DNA of 64,000 nucleotides, taken from NCBI RefSeq assembly GCF_000009985.1, contig NC_007626.1, forward strand, positions 4,693,789 to 4,757,788, in the 5' to 3' direction. The DNA is from Paramagnetospirillum magneticum AMB-1 (lineage in GTDB: Bacteria; Pseudomonadota; Alphaproteobacteria; Rhodospirillales; Magnetospirillaceae). Below are positions 40,881 through 49,927 of this stretch, in pieces (positions within the stretch are counted from its first letter, which is position 1; the number at the start of each line of letters is the position of its first letter). The notes below the pieces were generated by a model that worked only from the letters and a program-made list of their open reading frames with translations, searched no databases and had not been told where the DNA came from. The position numbers and the translations under genes were made by a program.

Positions 40881-41980
40881 CCGCCGGCTCCTTCCGCGTC
40901 GCCCATGCCCGGGGCGAGCATTGGGGAAGCGCCGCCAAGGCCTGCCTCGACCGCCTGACCCCCCTGCCGGAGGGAGCCAATTTCGGCTTCCTCTACGCCA
41001 CCGAGCTGTTCGCCCCCAATCTGTCCTCCATGCTGACCTTCCTGCGCGAGACCACCCGCATCGAGCATTGGGTGGGCGGAATCGCCCCCGGCCTATGCGT
41101 GGCTGGCGAGGAAATCCGCGAGGACGGCGCCCTGGCCGCCATGGTCGGCCACCTGCCCCCCGACCAGTTCCGCGTCTTCATCGGCGATGCCGGAGACTGG
41201 ACGAAGCGCCACTTTCCCTGTGTCGGGCTGGTGCATGGCGATCCCCGCGATCCCGACGTGCCCAAGGCCGTCGTCGATCTGGCCGCCGAGGCGGGGATGC
41301 TGGCCGGCGGACTGATGTCGGCCTCCGGCCCGGCCGCCCAACTGGCCGGCATCGCCACCGATGGCGGCCTGACCGGCGTGCTGCTGGGCTCGGGCATCGA
41401 GGTGCTCACCGGCATGACCCAGGGCTGCTCGCCGCTCGGCGCCATCCACACCGTCACCGAATCCTGGCAGGGTGTGGTCATGGCGCTGGACGGCCGCCCG
41501 GCGCTGGAAGTGCTGAAGGAGGAGGTGGGCGAATTGCTGGCCCGCGACCTGCGGCGCATCGCCGGCTACATCCATGTGGGCCTGCCGGCCGAGGGCGAGG
41601 ACGACCACGATTATCAGGTCCGCACCCTGATCGGCATCGATCCCAACCAGGGCTGGATCGCCATCGGCGACCATGTGGAGGAAGGCGGCACGCTGATGTT
41701 CGTGCGCCGCGACGCCAACGCCGCCCGCACCGATCTGCGCCGCATGCTGACCGGCCTGAAGGAGCGCCTGGACGGCCGCCCCATCCGGGCCGGTCTCTAC
41801 GTCTCGTGCACCGGACGCGGCGAATACATGTTCGGCCACCAGGGCGCCGAGCCGGACTTGCTGCACGAGGTGCTGGGCGACTTCCCGTTGATCGGCTATT
41901 TCGCCAATGGCGAGATCAGCCGCGACCACCTGTACGGCTTCACCGGAATCCTGACCCTGCTGCCGGGGGCCAAGCCGTGA
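40877..41980 (+). CDS. FIST-domain sensory protein
   Basis: A 367-aa soluble protein with FIST N and FIST C domains (N-terminal ATELFAPNLSSMLTFLRETT and VGGIAPGLCVAG; C-terminal YVSCTGRGEYMFGHQGAE and IGYFANGEISRDHLYGFTG). FIST domains are thought to bind small ligands such as amino acids and usually feed chemotaxis or two-component pathways; here the protein stands alone. Start and stop overlap tesA and thpR by 4 nt each, so the three are one operon. Confidence 0.87.
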   Translation: MTAGSFRVAHARGEHWGSAAKACLDRLTPLPEGANFGFLYATELFAPNLSSMLTFLRETTRIEHWVGGIAPGLCVAGEEIREDGALAAMVGHLPPDQFRVFIGDAGDWTKRHFPCVGLVHGDPRDPDVPKAVVDLAAEAGMLAGGLMSASGPAAQLAGIATDGGLTGVLLGSGIEVLTGMTQGCSPLGAIHTVTESWQGVVMALDGRPALEVLKEEVGELLARDLRRIAGYIHVGLPAEGEDDHDYQVRTLIGIDPNQGWIAIGDHVEEGGTLMFVRRDANAARTDLRRMLTGLKERLDGRPIRAGLYVSCTGRGEYMFGHQGAEPDLLHEVLGDFPLIGYFANGEISRDHLYGFTGILTLLPGAKP

Positions 41981-42513
41981 TCCGCCTGTTCGTGGGCATC
42001 GGCTTCGACGAGGAGCTGACCGCCCGGATCGCCACGCTGCAGCGGGGCCTGCCCGGCGCCCGCTGGATCGAGCCCGCCAACCTGCATCTGACGCTGCGCT
42101 TCATCGGCGAGGTGGACGAAGATCTGGCCGAGGAGATTCATCGCGGCCTCGACGCCCTGGTCGAGCCGCCCTTCGCCCTGACCCTGGCCGGGCTGGGCCT
42201 GTTCGGAGACCGCCATCAGGCCCACACGCTGTGGCTGGGGGTCGAGCGTTCCGACGCGCTGTCGCGGCTGGCGGCCCGCATCGAATCCGCCGCGGTCCAG
42301 GCGGGCGCCGAGCCCGAGACGCGCCGGTTCAACCCCCATGTCACCCTGGCCCGGCTCAAGCACACTCCGCCGGGGCGCATCCAGGACTTCATCGACGCCA
42401 CCGGCCCCTTCCGCGAGGAGCATGTGGCGGTGGAACGCTTCACCCTGTTCCGCTCCACCCTCGGCCGCCAAGGGGCGCAATACGATGCCCTGGAGCATTA
42501 TCCCTTGGGGTAG
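41977..42513 (+). CDS. thpR: RNA 2',3'-cyclic phosphodiesterase ThpR (LigT)
   Basis: A 178-aa 2H-phosphoesterase with the two HxT motifs HLTLRF (~41-46) and HVTLAR (~125-130) that define the family. It opens 2',3'-cyclic phosphate ends of RNA. The start is GTG at 41977, overlapping the TGA of the FIST gene (GTGA). Followed by a repeat element. Confidence 0.9.
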   Translation: MIRLFVGIGFDEELTARIATLQRGLPGARWIEPANLHLTLRFIGEVDEDLAEEIHRGLDALVEPPFALTLAGLGLFGDRHQAHTLWLGVERSDALSRLAARIESAAVQAGAEPETRRFNPHVTLARLKHTPPGRIQDFIDATGPFREEHVAVERFTLFRSTLGRQGAQYDALEHYPLG

Positions 42514-42521
42514 AGCGGTCC

Positions 42522-42626
42522 GTCATCCCGAGCGCAAGCGAGGGATCTCCTCCTGATCCTGCGGTTCCGATCCGCCCCCGTCCTACCGGGCGGAGATTCC
42601 TCCTCCCGCTGGTCGTCGGAATGACA
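42522..42626. repeat. intergenic repeat family 2, copy a
   Basis: Begins GTCATCCCGAGCGCAAGCG and ends GGTCGTCGGAATGACA; inner arms include GAGGGATCTCC and its rough complement GGAGATTCCTCC. The whole ~105 bp folds back on itself. It matches copy b at 63362-63467. It lies between the same-strand genes thpR and the lipoprotein at 42717. Confidence 0.65.
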
Positions 42627-42716
42627 GGCTCGAAGGGATGCCCACATCTTGGGGCAGCGCGGTAAAATGCAAACATTCCCTTGTTCCGCCCCAGTCTTCA
42701 CAGTATTTTCAAAGCC

Positions 42717-43250
42717 ATGATCGGCTCGTCCTTCCGCATTGCCTTCTGTCTCGCCGTCGCCCTGGGGGCGGCCGCCTGCACGCGCGGCACCGACCTGCCG
42801 CCCAGCTCGGCAGCCAGCGCGGGGGGCGATCAGCCGGCCAATTTCCAGTTGGTCACTGACATTCCCATTCCGTCCGGCGCCACCATGGACAACGACCGCT
42901 CGCTGATCCTGTCCGATCGCGACCGCTGGACCGGCCGGGTGGTGCTGACGCTGTACAATTCCGCCAACGAGGTCACCGCCTTCTACCAGCAGCAGATGCC
43001 TAATTTCGGCTGGCAGCCCATGATGAGCGTCACCGCCGAAACCAGCGTGCTGACCTATGTGCGCGGCGATCGCGCCGCCACCGTTCAGGTGGAGCGGCGC
43101 ACCGTCTATGGCTCGCTGGTGTCGGTGACGGTGGCGCCCAAGCAATCGGACAGCAGCGGCGGCGGTTATGATTCGGCCCCAGCGCCGCGTGCGGCACCGT
43201 CGGGCGGCATCCGCTCGGAGCAACTGGCTCCGCCCTCGTCCCGGCGCTGA
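42717..43250 (+). CDS. lipoprotein of unknown function
   Basis: A 177-aa protein with a lipoprotein signal (MIGSSFRIAFCLAVALGAAAC, lipobox GAAAC). The mature part has a central globular region (IPIPSGATMDNDRSLIL..., EVTAFYQQQMPNFGWQP) that resembles small outer-membrane lipoproteins with a DUF4440-like or YcfL-like shape, but I cannot assign a family. The C-terminal 35 residues are Ser/Gly/Pro-rich. Followed by a strong terminator. Confidence 0.72.
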   Translation: MIGSSFRIAFCLAVALGAAACTRGTDLPPSSAASAGGDQPANFQLVTDIPIPSGATMDNDRSLILSDRDRWTGRVVLTLYNSANEVTAFYQQQMPNFGWQPMMSVTAETSVLTYVRGDRAATVQVERRTVYGSLVSVTVAPKQSDSSGGGYDSAPAPRAAPSGGIRSEQLAPPSSRR

Positions 43251-43263
43251 TTCCGGCAGCAAG

Positions 43264-43287
43264 AAAGCCCCCTTTCGGGGGCTTTTG
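43264..43287 (+). terminator. terminator after the 42717 lipoprotein gene
   Basis: AAAGCCCCC-TTT-CGGGGGCTTTT: stem of at least 8 bp with a flanking T-run, in the convergent gap before the gene ending at 43312. It can act in both directions. Confidence 0.85.
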
Positions 43288-43311
43288 CCATCGACGGGAA
43301 AGCCTTCGGCC

Positions 43312-43551
43312 CTACAGCAGGCGTCCGCGCACCTCGGCGATCAGGGTGGTTAGGGATTCGAGGGCCACGCCATCGCGGGCCATCAGGCGGTGTACGATGG
43401 GGTCGGACATGACCTCGTCCAGACTCGGCTCCCTGCCGCCGCTGTAATAGGCGATGGCGCGGGCGGAGCGGCCGCCGAGCGCAGCGCTGAAACGGCGTGC
43501 GGTCGGGACTTCGGCCGGTTGCGGGGTGGATCTGTACGCGCTTGACAGCAT
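43312..43551 (-). CDS. small protein of unknown function
   Basis: A 79-aa soluble protein (MLSSAYRSTPQPAEVPTARR...). It contains PSLDEVMSDPIVHRLMARDGV, a motif I recall from small conserved alphaproteobacterial proteins without known function. The ATG at 43551 has a GGGGG-containing ribosome site. The spacer 43552-43765 to the divergent transporter gene is AT-rich and should contain promoters for both. Confidence 0.6.
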   Translation of the reverse strand: MLSSAYRSTPQPAEVPTARRFSAALGGRSARAIAYYSGGREPSLDEVMSDPIVHRLMARDGVALESLTTLIAEVRGRLL

Positions 43552-43765
43552 GGCAGCCCCCTTCTTTCCGGATTTGACATTGACTGGACTATACCTGACA
43601 CGCCCAAGAATTAACAGAGTCGCATTGGTATCATTTATTATGTTTTTTAAGGTTATTTTGCGGCGCAGCAAGTATTGTGCAACGCGGTAACTGTTTGTAT
43701 TAAGCTGCGATTCACCCTGTTGCATATGGCTTCTCAGCCTCTGGATATCAAGAGGATTCCCGGCC

Positions 43766-44659
43766 TTGTCATCGGATTTTCACAGCCCCGGCTCTCTCCG
43801 CCCTCATCATGCGGGCGGAATCGCCGCCATGCTGGCCGCCACCTCACTGTTCGCCGGCATGGATGCCCTGGCCAAGCTGCTGATGGCGGCGGATTATTCG
43901 GTGGTCCAGGTGCTGTTCTTCCGGGCGGCGTTCGGGTTGCTGCCGCTGGTTCCGCTGGTGTGGCGCGGCGGCCTGCGAAGTGTGGCCACCCAGCGGCCGT
44001 GGACCCACGTGATCCGCTCGACCATCGCCCTGGTGGCGGTGGGGTGCTTCTTCCAGGCCATCCACCGGCTACCCCTGGCCCAGGTCACCGCCATCGGCTT
44101 CGCCGCCCCGCTGCTGATCACCGCCCTGTCGGTTCCGCTGTTGAAAGAGCACGTTTCCCTGGGCCGCTGGCTGGCGGTGGCGGCGGGATTCGGCGGCATC
44201 TTGCTGGTGGCGGGACCCGAGGCCTGGGCCGGCGACCTGCTGGGCCTAGGTGCCGCCCTGGCCGTGGCCGGAACCTTCCTCTACGCCCTGGTGATCGTGC
44301 TGATGCGGGTGATGGGCCGGACCGAGGCGGCGGTCACCACGGTGTTCTGGTTCTCCGTCCTGACCATGATCCTGTGCGGCGCGGCGCTGCCCCTGGTGTG
44401 GCGGACGCCCGACACCCAGGCCTGGGGCCTGTTCGCCGCCACCGGCATTCTGGGCGGAATCGCCCAGTTGCTGATCAGCCAGGCGGTGCGGCTCGCCCCG
44501 GCGTCGCTGGTGGCGCCCTTCGACTATTTCCACATCGTGGTGTCGGCCAGCCTGGGCTGGCTGCTGTTCTCCGAAATTCCGACTCTCAACACGCTGGCCG
44601 GCGCCCTGGTGGTGATGGCGTCCGGCCTTTACGTGCTGAGAAGCGACAAGGGCCGCTGA
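43766..44659 (+). CDS. DMT-superfamily (EamA) transporter
   Basis: A 297-aa protein with ten predicted helices in two EamA repeats (SLFAGMDALAKLL..., and the second half from DLLGLGAALAVAGTFLYAL). EamA proteins export or import small metabolites; substrate unknown. The start is taken as TTG at 43766 with AGAGGA 9 nt before it; an internal ATG (AAMLAATSLF) is the alternative. Convergent with actP across 22 bp. Confidence 0.85.
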   Translation: MSSDFHSPGSLRPHHAGGIAAMLAATSLFAGMDALAKLLMAADYSVVQVLFFRAAFGLLPLVPLVWRGGLRSVATQRPWTHVIRSTIALVAVGCFFQAIHRLPLAQVTAIGFAAPLLITALSVPLLKEHVSLGRWLAVAAGFGGILLVAGPEAWAGDLLGLGAALAVAGTFLYALVIVLMRVMGRTEAAVTTVFWFSVLTMILCGAALPLVWRTPDTQAWGLFAATGILGGIAQLLISQAVRLAPASLVAPFDYFHIVVSASLGWLLFSEIPTLNTLAGALVVMASGLYVLRSDKGR

Positions 44660-44681
44660 CCCCGGCCGCCCGGGGGACGGA

Positions 44682-46346
44682 TCAGTGAGCCGAGACTCCT
44701 TCCGCCCCCAGCCCGGTCTGCGAACGGACGAACTGGGCATTAAACTCGGCCTTCTCCCGCACCGCCCGCTCGCTGCCGTCGGTGACCGAGAAGAACCAGG
44801 TGGCGGCGAACCCCGCCGCCACCGAGAACAGGGCGGGATTGCCCCAGGGGAAGATGGGCTGGGGGTTGCCCAGCACGGCTTTCCACACCGCCGGCCCCAG
44901 CACGGTCAGCACCACCGCCGAGACCAGCCCGGCAACGCCGCCCAGGATGGCTCCGCGCGACGTCAGGCCCGGCCACAGCATGGACAGCAGCAGCAGCGGG
45001 AAATTGGCCGAGGCGGCGATGGCCAGGGTCAGACCGGCCAGATAGGCGATGTTCTGCTTCTCGAACAGCATGCCCAGGATGATGGCGATCACGCCGAGCG
45101 CCAGACTGGCCAGCCGCGAGATGCGCAGTTCGGTCTCCTCCTTGGCGTGGCCGCGGGCGAAGACGTTGGCGTAGAGATCGTGGGAAATGGCCGAGGCGCC
45201 CGCCAGGGTCAGCCCCGCCACCACGGCCAGGATGGTGGCGAAGGCCACCGCCGAGATGAAGCCCAGGAACAAATCGCCGCCCACCGCATGGGCCAGCCAC
45301 ACGGCCGCCATGTTGCCGCCGCCCTTCAGCGCCTTGCCGTCGGCCAGATAGGTCGGGTCGGTGGCCACCAGGGCGATGGCGCCGATGCCGATCACCACCG
45401 CCAGCACATAGAAGAAGCCGATGAAAGCGGTGGCGTAGAACACCGATTTGCGTGCCTCCTTGGCGTCGGGCACCGTGAAGAAGCGCATCAGGATATGAGG
45501 CAGGCCGGCGGTGCCGAAGGCCAGCGCCATGGCCAGGGAAATGGTGTCGATGGGGTCCTTGAACAGCAGGCCCGGCGACATGATGGCGTTGGAGCCCTTG
45601 ACCTGAACGGCCTTGGCGAACATGGCCTCGGGCGAGAAGCCGAAGCGGGACAGCACCGCCCCCGCCATGAAGGTGGCGCCCGACAGCAGCAGCACCGCCT
45701 TGATGATCTGCACCCAGGTGGTGGCGGCCATGCCGCCGAAGGTGACGTAGATCATCATCAGCCCGCCCACCAGGAACAGGGCGTACAGGTAGTCCATGCC
45801 GAACAGCAGCTTGATCAGCTGCCCGGCGCCGACCATCTGGGCGATCAGGTAGAACACCACCACGGTCAGCGAGCTGAACGCCGCATAGGTCCGCACCGGC
45901 ACCTTGGCCAGACGATACGCCACCACGTCGGCGAAGGTGTACTTGCCGAGGTTGCGCAGCGGCTCTGCGATCAGGAACAGCATCAGCGGCCAGCCCACCA
46001 CCACGCCCACGGCATAAACCATGCCGTCCAGGCCGGTGCCGTAGAGCAGGGCGGTCACCCCCAGGAAGGATGCCGCCGACATGAAGTCACCGGCGATGGC
46101 CAGCCCGTTCTGAAAGCCGGTGATACCGCCCCCGGCCGTATAGAAGTCCGCCGCCGATTTCGTGCGTTTGGAGGCCCACCAGGTAATGCCCAGGGTCAGC
46201 AGGACGAAGCCCACGAACATCAGGATGGCGTGCCAGTTGGTAGCCTGCCGGGCAGCCTGGCCGAGATCGGCGCCGGCGGCCAGCGCCGGCAGGGACGGGG
46301 CCAGCAGCATCAGGGACAGAACGCCGAGGCGGAGGAAGTGGGACAT
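44682..46346 (-). CDS. actP: acetate:sodium symporter ActP
   Basis: A 554-aa member of the sodium:solute symporter family. It has a signal-like N-terminus (MSHFLRLGVLSLMLLAPSLPALAAG) and about 13 helices. Motifs typical of ActP are GGGITGFQNGLAIAGDFMSAASFLG (with sodium-site Ser), and GLPHILMRFFTVPDAKEARKS. It takes up acetate and similar short monocarboxylates. The usual small partner gene yjcH (DUF485), which precedes actP in many genomes, is absent here; the upstream neighbour is the divergent nickel operon. Confidence 0.92.
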   Translation of the reverse strand: MSHFLRLGVLSLMLLAPSLPALAAGADLGQAARQATNWHAILMFVGFVLLTLGITWWASKRTKSAADFYTAGGGITGFQNGLAIAGDFMSAASFLGVTALLYGTGLDGMVYAVGVVVGWPLMLFLIAEPLRNLGKYTFADVVAYRLAKVPVRTYAAFSSLTVVVFYLIAQMVGAGQLIKLLFGMDYLYALFLVGGLMMIYVTFGGMAATTWVQIIKAVLLLSGATFMAGAVLSRFGFSPEAMFAKAVQVKGSNAIMSPGLLFKDPIDTISLAMALAFGTAGLPHILMRFFTVPDAKEARKSVFYATAFIGFFYVLAVVIGIGAIALVATDPTYLADGKALKGGGNMAAVWLAHAVGGDLFLGFISAVAFATILAVVAGLTLAGASAISHDLYANVFARGHAKEETELRISRLASLALGVIAIILGMLFEKQNIAYLAGLTLAIAASANFPLLLLSMLWPGLTSRGAILGGVAGLVSAVVLTVLGPAVWKAVLGNPQPIFPWGNPALFSVAAGFAATWFFSVTDGSERAVREKAEFNAQFVRSQTGLGAEGVSAH

Positions 46347-46534
46347 GGGACGGCCTCTCCGGGCTAATTATGGTATTTTGGTACCTGTTTACTTATTTCA
46401 TTCCTCCCGCGCAAGCTTTACGCGCCGCCTCTCCCGAACAGCCATCGAATCCGCTTGGCCTGTCTTTCCGCGCCGCGTATGCTGCGCCAGAACAGAACGA
46501 AGTCGCATAATCTTTTTGTCCGAGAGGGAAACCG

Positions 46535-47305
46535 GTGTCCAAGCGCCTGACCGCAAGCCTGATCGCCTGCGCCCTGGGATGGCTGCCCACGATGGCAGAC
46601 GCCCACTTCCAGGAGCTGATTCCCTCCGCCGATATCGTCGGCGAGCAAGGCCCCCGCGACATTCGCCTGGATCTGGCCTTCACCCATCCCATGGAGCAAG
46701 GCCCGGTGATGGAGATGGCCCCGCCGATGCGCTTCGGGGTGATGGCCGGCGGCAAGACCCGCGACCTCAAGCCCACCCTGGCGGCGGCCAAGCGGGGGGA
46801 CAAGACGGTGTTCGGCGCCGGATTCAGCCTCGACCAGCCCGGTGACTACGTCTTCTTCGTCGAGCCCGCCCCCTATTGGGAGAAGGCCGAGGGCAAGTGG
46901 ATCATCCACTACACCAAGGTGGTGGTGGATTTTGCGGGCGGCGGCGGCTGGGACAAGCCGGTCGGTCTGCCGGTGGAGATTGAGCCGCTGGTCCGGCCCT
47001 ACGGCCTGTGGACCGGCAACCTGTTCCGGGGCATCGTGCGCCGCAACGGCAAGGCCCTGCCCTTCGCCGAGATCGAGGTCGAGTGGCGCAACGACGGCTC
47101 GGTCAAGGCGCCGTCCGATCCCTTCATCACCCAGGTGATCAAGGCCGATGCCTCGGGCCAGTTCGCCTATGCCATGCCCCGCGCCGGCTGGTGGGGCTTC
47201 GCCGCCCTGGTGGAGAGCGACATGCCGGCCAAAAGCCCCGCGGGCAAGCCGGCCAAGACCGAACTGGGCGGCCTGATCTGGGTTCGCGCCCAGGACATGA
47301 AGTAG
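46535..47305 (+). CDS. nikK: periplasmic DUF4198 component of nickel transporter (NikK-like)
   Basis: A 256-aa protein with a signal peptide (SKRLTASLIACALGWLPTMADA) followed directly by His (AHFQELIPSADIV), as in periplasmic NikK/DUF4198 proteins that pass nickel to ECF transporters. Beta-rich domains (FVEPAPYWEKAEGKW, GLWTGNLFRGIVRRNGK) follow. GTG at 46535 has GAGGG 8 nt upstream. First gene of the nikKMLQO-type operon. The spacer 46347-46534 has no recognisable cobalamin riboswitch. Confidence 0.8.
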   Translation: MSKRLTASLIACALGWLPTMADAHFQELIPSADIVGEQGPRDIRLDLAFTHPMEQGPVMEMAPPMRFGVMAGGKTRDLKPTLAAAKRGDKTVFGAGFSLDQPGDYVFFVEPAPYWEKAEGKWIIHYTKVVVDFAGGGGWDKPVGLPVEIEPLVRPYGLWTGNLFRGIVRRNGKALPFAEIEVEWRNDGSVKAPSDPFITQVIKADASGQFAYAMPRAGWWGFAALVESDMPAKSPAGKPAKTELGGLIWVRAQDMK

Positions 47306-47322
47306 CGGGGAGGCACCACCCC

Positions 47323-47922
47323 TTGGCCCATATCCCCGATGGCGTGTTGTCCGGTCCGGTGCTGGTGGCGGGGGGACTCCTCGCCGCGGCCGGAGTGGCG
47401 CGCGGCCTGAAGGAGCTGGAGCCGGTGCGGGTCCCCAAGGTGGCCATGCTGTCGGCGGTGATGTTCGTGGCCTCGCTGATTCATCTGCCCGCCGGCCCCG
47501 CCTCGGTGCATCTGCTGCTCAACGGCATGGCCGGAATCGTGCTGGGCTGGGCCGCCTTTCCCGCCCTGCTGGCGGCGCTGCTGCTGCAAGCCGTGCTGTT
47601 CGGCTTCGGCGGCCTGCTGGTGCTGGGGGTCAACACCGTCAACATGGCGGTGCCCGCCGTGCTGACCGGTCTGGCCTTCCGCCGCCTCGCCAAGGAGGCG
47701 CCGCCACGCCGCGCCGCCCTGGCCGCCGCCGTCTGCTCAGGGAGCGCCGTGCTGCTGACCGGGCTGATGGTCGCCGGATCGCTGGCGGCGTCGGGCCGCG
47801 AATTCGAGGCCGCCGCCCGGCTGGTGATGCTGAGCCATCTGCCGGTGATGGGGATCGAGGCGGTGTTCGCCTCGGCCGCCATCGGCCTGCTGGCCCGGGT
47901 CAAGCCGGAGGCGCTGGCATGA
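47323..47922 (+). CDS. nikM: ECF transporter substrate-binding membrane subunit NikM/CbiM
   Basis: A 199-aa membrane protein beginning MAHIPDGVLSGP; the conserved His near the N-terminus forms the nickel/cobalt site of the M subunit. About six hydrophobic segments follow, with IHLPAGPASVHLLLNGMAG, the family signature. TTG at 47323 has GGGGAGG upstream, the only start giving the correct N-terminus. It overlaps nikL by 4 nt. Whether the ion is nickel or cobalt is not decided by sequence, but gene content (K, M, L, Q, O) is that of nickel systems. Confidence 0.87.
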   Translation: MAHIPDGVLSGPVLVAGGLLAAAGVARGLKELEPVRVPKVAMLSAVMFVASLIHLPAGPASVHLLLNGMAGIVLGWAAFPALLAALLLQAVLFGFGGLLVLGVNTVNMAVPAVLTGLAFRRLAKEAPPRRAALAAAVCSGSAVLLTGLMVAGSLAASGREFEAAARLVMLSHLPVMGIEAVFASAAIGLLARVKPEALA

Positions 47923-48440
47923 AGCGTCTTGCCGCCCTCCCGATCCTGCTGCTGCTGGCCGCCCCCGCCCAGGCCCACAAGCTGAAGGTTTTCGCTTCGG
48001 TGGAAGGCGGCGACATCGTCGGCTCCGCCTATTTCGTCGGCGGCGACAAGGCGGTGGGCGTGCCCGGCCGCATCCTGGGCGCCGACGGCTCGCTGGTCGC
48101 CAGCTTCGCCACCGGGCCGGACGGCGGCTTCCGTCAGAGGGCGGCGGCCCGCATGGACCATACCATCTCGGTGGAATCCGAAGACGGCCACGCCGCCCGG
48201 TTCATCCTTCCCGCCGATCAGTTCCCGCCATCCCTGCCCGAGGGCAAGGCGATGGCGGCGCCGTCCGGTGATGCCGCCGCCCTGGAAGCCGCCATCGCCC
48301 GCCAGATCCGTCCCCTGCGCGAACAGCTGGACGCCTATGAGTCCCGCACCCGGCTGCACGACGTGATGGGCGGCATCGGCACCATTTTCGGCCTGTTCGG
48401 CTGCTGGGCCTGGCTGCAATCGCGACGGAGCAGGTCATGA
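47919..48440 (+). CDS. nikL: NikL/CbiL-like accessory subunit
   Basis: A 173-aa protein with a signal peptide (MKRLAALPILLLLAAPAQA) followed by HKLKVFASVEGGDIVGSAYFVGG, the mark of NikL (CbiL-like) proteins whose new N-terminal His probably helps ligate the metal. A C-terminal membrane helix (GGIGTIFGLFGCWAWL) anchors it. Start and stop overlap nikM and nikQ by 4 nt. Confidence 0.83.
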   Translation: MKRLAALPILLLLAAPAQAHKLKVFASVEGGDIVGSAYFVGGDKAVGVPGRILGADGSLVASFATGPDGGFRQRAAARMDHTISVESEDGHAARFILPADQFPPSLPEGKAMAAPSGDAAALEAAIARQIRPLREQLDAYESRTRLHDVMGGIGTIFGLFGCWAWLQSRRSRS

Positions 48441-49168
48441 GTCTGATCGAACGGCTTGACCCCCGCACCCGGCTGCTGGCCGCCCTGTTGTTCGCCCTGG
48501 CCGAGGTGCTGGTTCCCTCCCTGATGGCGCAATGCGCCGGATTGGCGCTGGCCGTGGCCGCCGCCATGGTCGCCCGCCTGCCCCTGGGCGCCACCCTGCG
48601 CCGGCTGCTCGGCCTGGAGGGCTTCATGGTCGTGGTGCTGCTCATGCTGCCCTTCACCGTGCCCGGCCAGCCGCTGTTCAGCCTGTGGGGACTGGACGCC
48701 TCGCACGAGGGATTGCGTCAGGCGGCCTCCATCGCGGTCAAGGCCAATGCCGTGGCGGTGGCGCTGTTCGCCCTGCTGGGCTCCATGGAGGCGCCCGCCC
48801 TGGGCCGCGCCTTGGGCCGCCTGGGGGTCAGCGAACGCTTCGTCCATCTGCTGCTGTTCACCACCCGCTACCTGTCGGTGCTGGAGGATGAGTATCGCCG
48901 CCTGCGCCTGGCCATGCGGGCCAGGGCGTTCCGCCCCACCACCGGGCCGCATTGCTGGCGCTCGGTCGGCTATCTGTTCGGCATGCTGATGGTCCGTTCG
49001 CTGGAGCGGGCCGAGCGCATCGACGCCGCCATGCGCTGCCGCGGCTTCACCGGCCGCTTCCCCTCCCTGGACGACGAGTCCCCGACCGGGCCGGGGCGGC
49101 TGGATCTGGGCTTCGGCGCCGCCTCCGTGGCCGGTCTGGTCCTGGTCATCGCCGTGGGGGTGGCGTGA
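48437..49168 (+). CDS. nikQ: ECF transporter T subunit NikQ/CbiQ
   Basis: A 243-aa membrane protein of the EcfT family: N-terminal MSLIERLDPRTRLLAALLFAL, several helices, and the cytoplasmic coupling motifs ARAFRPTTG and AMRCRGFTGRFP (AxxRG-type) that grip the ATPase. It links NikO to NikM. Overlaps both neighbours by 4 nt. Confidence 0.88.
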   Translation: MSLIERLDPRTRLLAALLFALAEVLVPSLMAQCAGLALAVAAAMVARLPLGATLRRLLGLEGFMVVVLLMLPFTVPGQPLFSLWGLDASHEGLRQAASIAVKANAVAVALFALLGSMEAPALGRALGRLGVSERFVHLLLFTTRYLSVLEDEYRRLRLAMRARAFRPTTGPHCWRSVGYLFGMLMVRSLERAERIDAAMRCRGFTGRFPSLDDESPTGPGRLDLGFGAASVAGLVLVIAVGVA

Positions 49169-49863
49169 CTCTCATCCGCCTGGAGCAGGTCACCCACGCC
49201 TTCGATACCACCCATCCGGTGCTCGACGGCGTCGACTTCCAACTGGGCAAGGGCGAAAGGGTGGCGCTGCTGGGGGCCAACGGCTCGGGCAAGACCACCT
49301 TGCTGCACGTCATGGTCGGGCTGATCCGCCCCAAGGCCGGCACCGTGCACGCCTTTGGCCGCGAGCGCCGCGCCGAGGCCGACTTCGTCGAAGTCCGCGC
49401 CAAGGCCGGGTTGCTGTTCCAGGATGCCGACGACCAGTTGTTCTGTCCGACGGTGGCCGAGGACGTGGCCTTCGGCCCCCTCAATCTGGGGAAAAGCAAG
49501 GCCGAGGCCCGCGAGATCGTCCACGCCGTGCTCGCCCGCCTGGGCCTCGCCGCCCTGGAAGACCGGGTCACCCACAAACTGTCGGGGGGCCAGAAGCGTC
49601 TGGTGTCCCTGGCCGCCGTGCTGGCCATGGAGCCTGACGCCCTGCTGCTGGATGAGCCTACCAACGCCTTGGATGAAGCGACGCGGGAAAGGCTACTGGA
49701 CATCCTGGCCGGGCTGCCCCAGGCCATGGTCATCGTCTCCCACGATCGCGAGGTGATCGAGCGGTTGGCCACCCGGCGGGTGACGCTGGCGGGGGGCCGG
49801 TTATTGGGCTGTCGCCCAAACCCACCCGGGGCCAATGCCCCGGACCCCATTTTTGAGTCATGA
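49165..49863 (+). CDS. nikO: ECF transporter ATPase NikO/CbiO
   Basis: A 232-aa ABC ATPase with Walker A GANGSGKTT (~37-45), Q-loop LLFQDADDQLF (typical of CbiO), signature LSGGQKRLVSLAAVL, Walker B ALLLDEPTNALD and H-loop VSHD. GTG start at 49165 overlaps the nikQ stop. The last ~18 residues (RPNPPGANAPDPIFES) are encoded by the left half of intergenic repeat copy d, so the natural C-terminus has been replaced or extended by repeat sequence. Confidence 0.9.
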   Translation: MTLIRLEQVTHAFDTTHPVLDGVDFQLGKGERVALLGANGSGKTTLLHVMVGLIRPKAGTVHAFGRERRAEADFVEVRAKAGLLFQDADDQLFCPTVAEDVAFGPLNLGKSKAEAREIVHAVLARLGLAALEDRVTHKLSGGQKRLVSLAAVLAMEPDALLLDEPTNALDEATRERLLDILAGLPQAMVIVSHDREVIERLATRRVTLAGGRLLGCRPNPPGANAPDPIFES

Positions 49864-49920
49864 ATAAAAGGGTGGTCTGGAGGCATCGCCTCCTGCCGGG
49901 GACCGGGGCGGGAGCCCCGT
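49807..49920. repeat. intergenic repeat family 1, copy d
   Basis: Left half with GGGCTGTCGCCC and CCGGGGCCAATGCCCCGG arms, AT-rich centre (CCATTTTTGAGTCATGAATAAAA), then GGAGGCATCGCCTCC and CGGGGCGGGAGCCCCG. It overlaps the 3' end of nikO and fills the gap to the convergent gene ending at 49928. Confidence 0.7.
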
Positions 49921-49927
49921 CGCCATA

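Noticed and set aside
46347..46534. Cobalamin riboswitch or NikR operator before the nickel operon
   Set aside because: No B12-box-like sequence is seen. The loose pair GTATGC...GCATAA has an uneven 22-bp spacing and weak symmetry, so it does not support an operator call.
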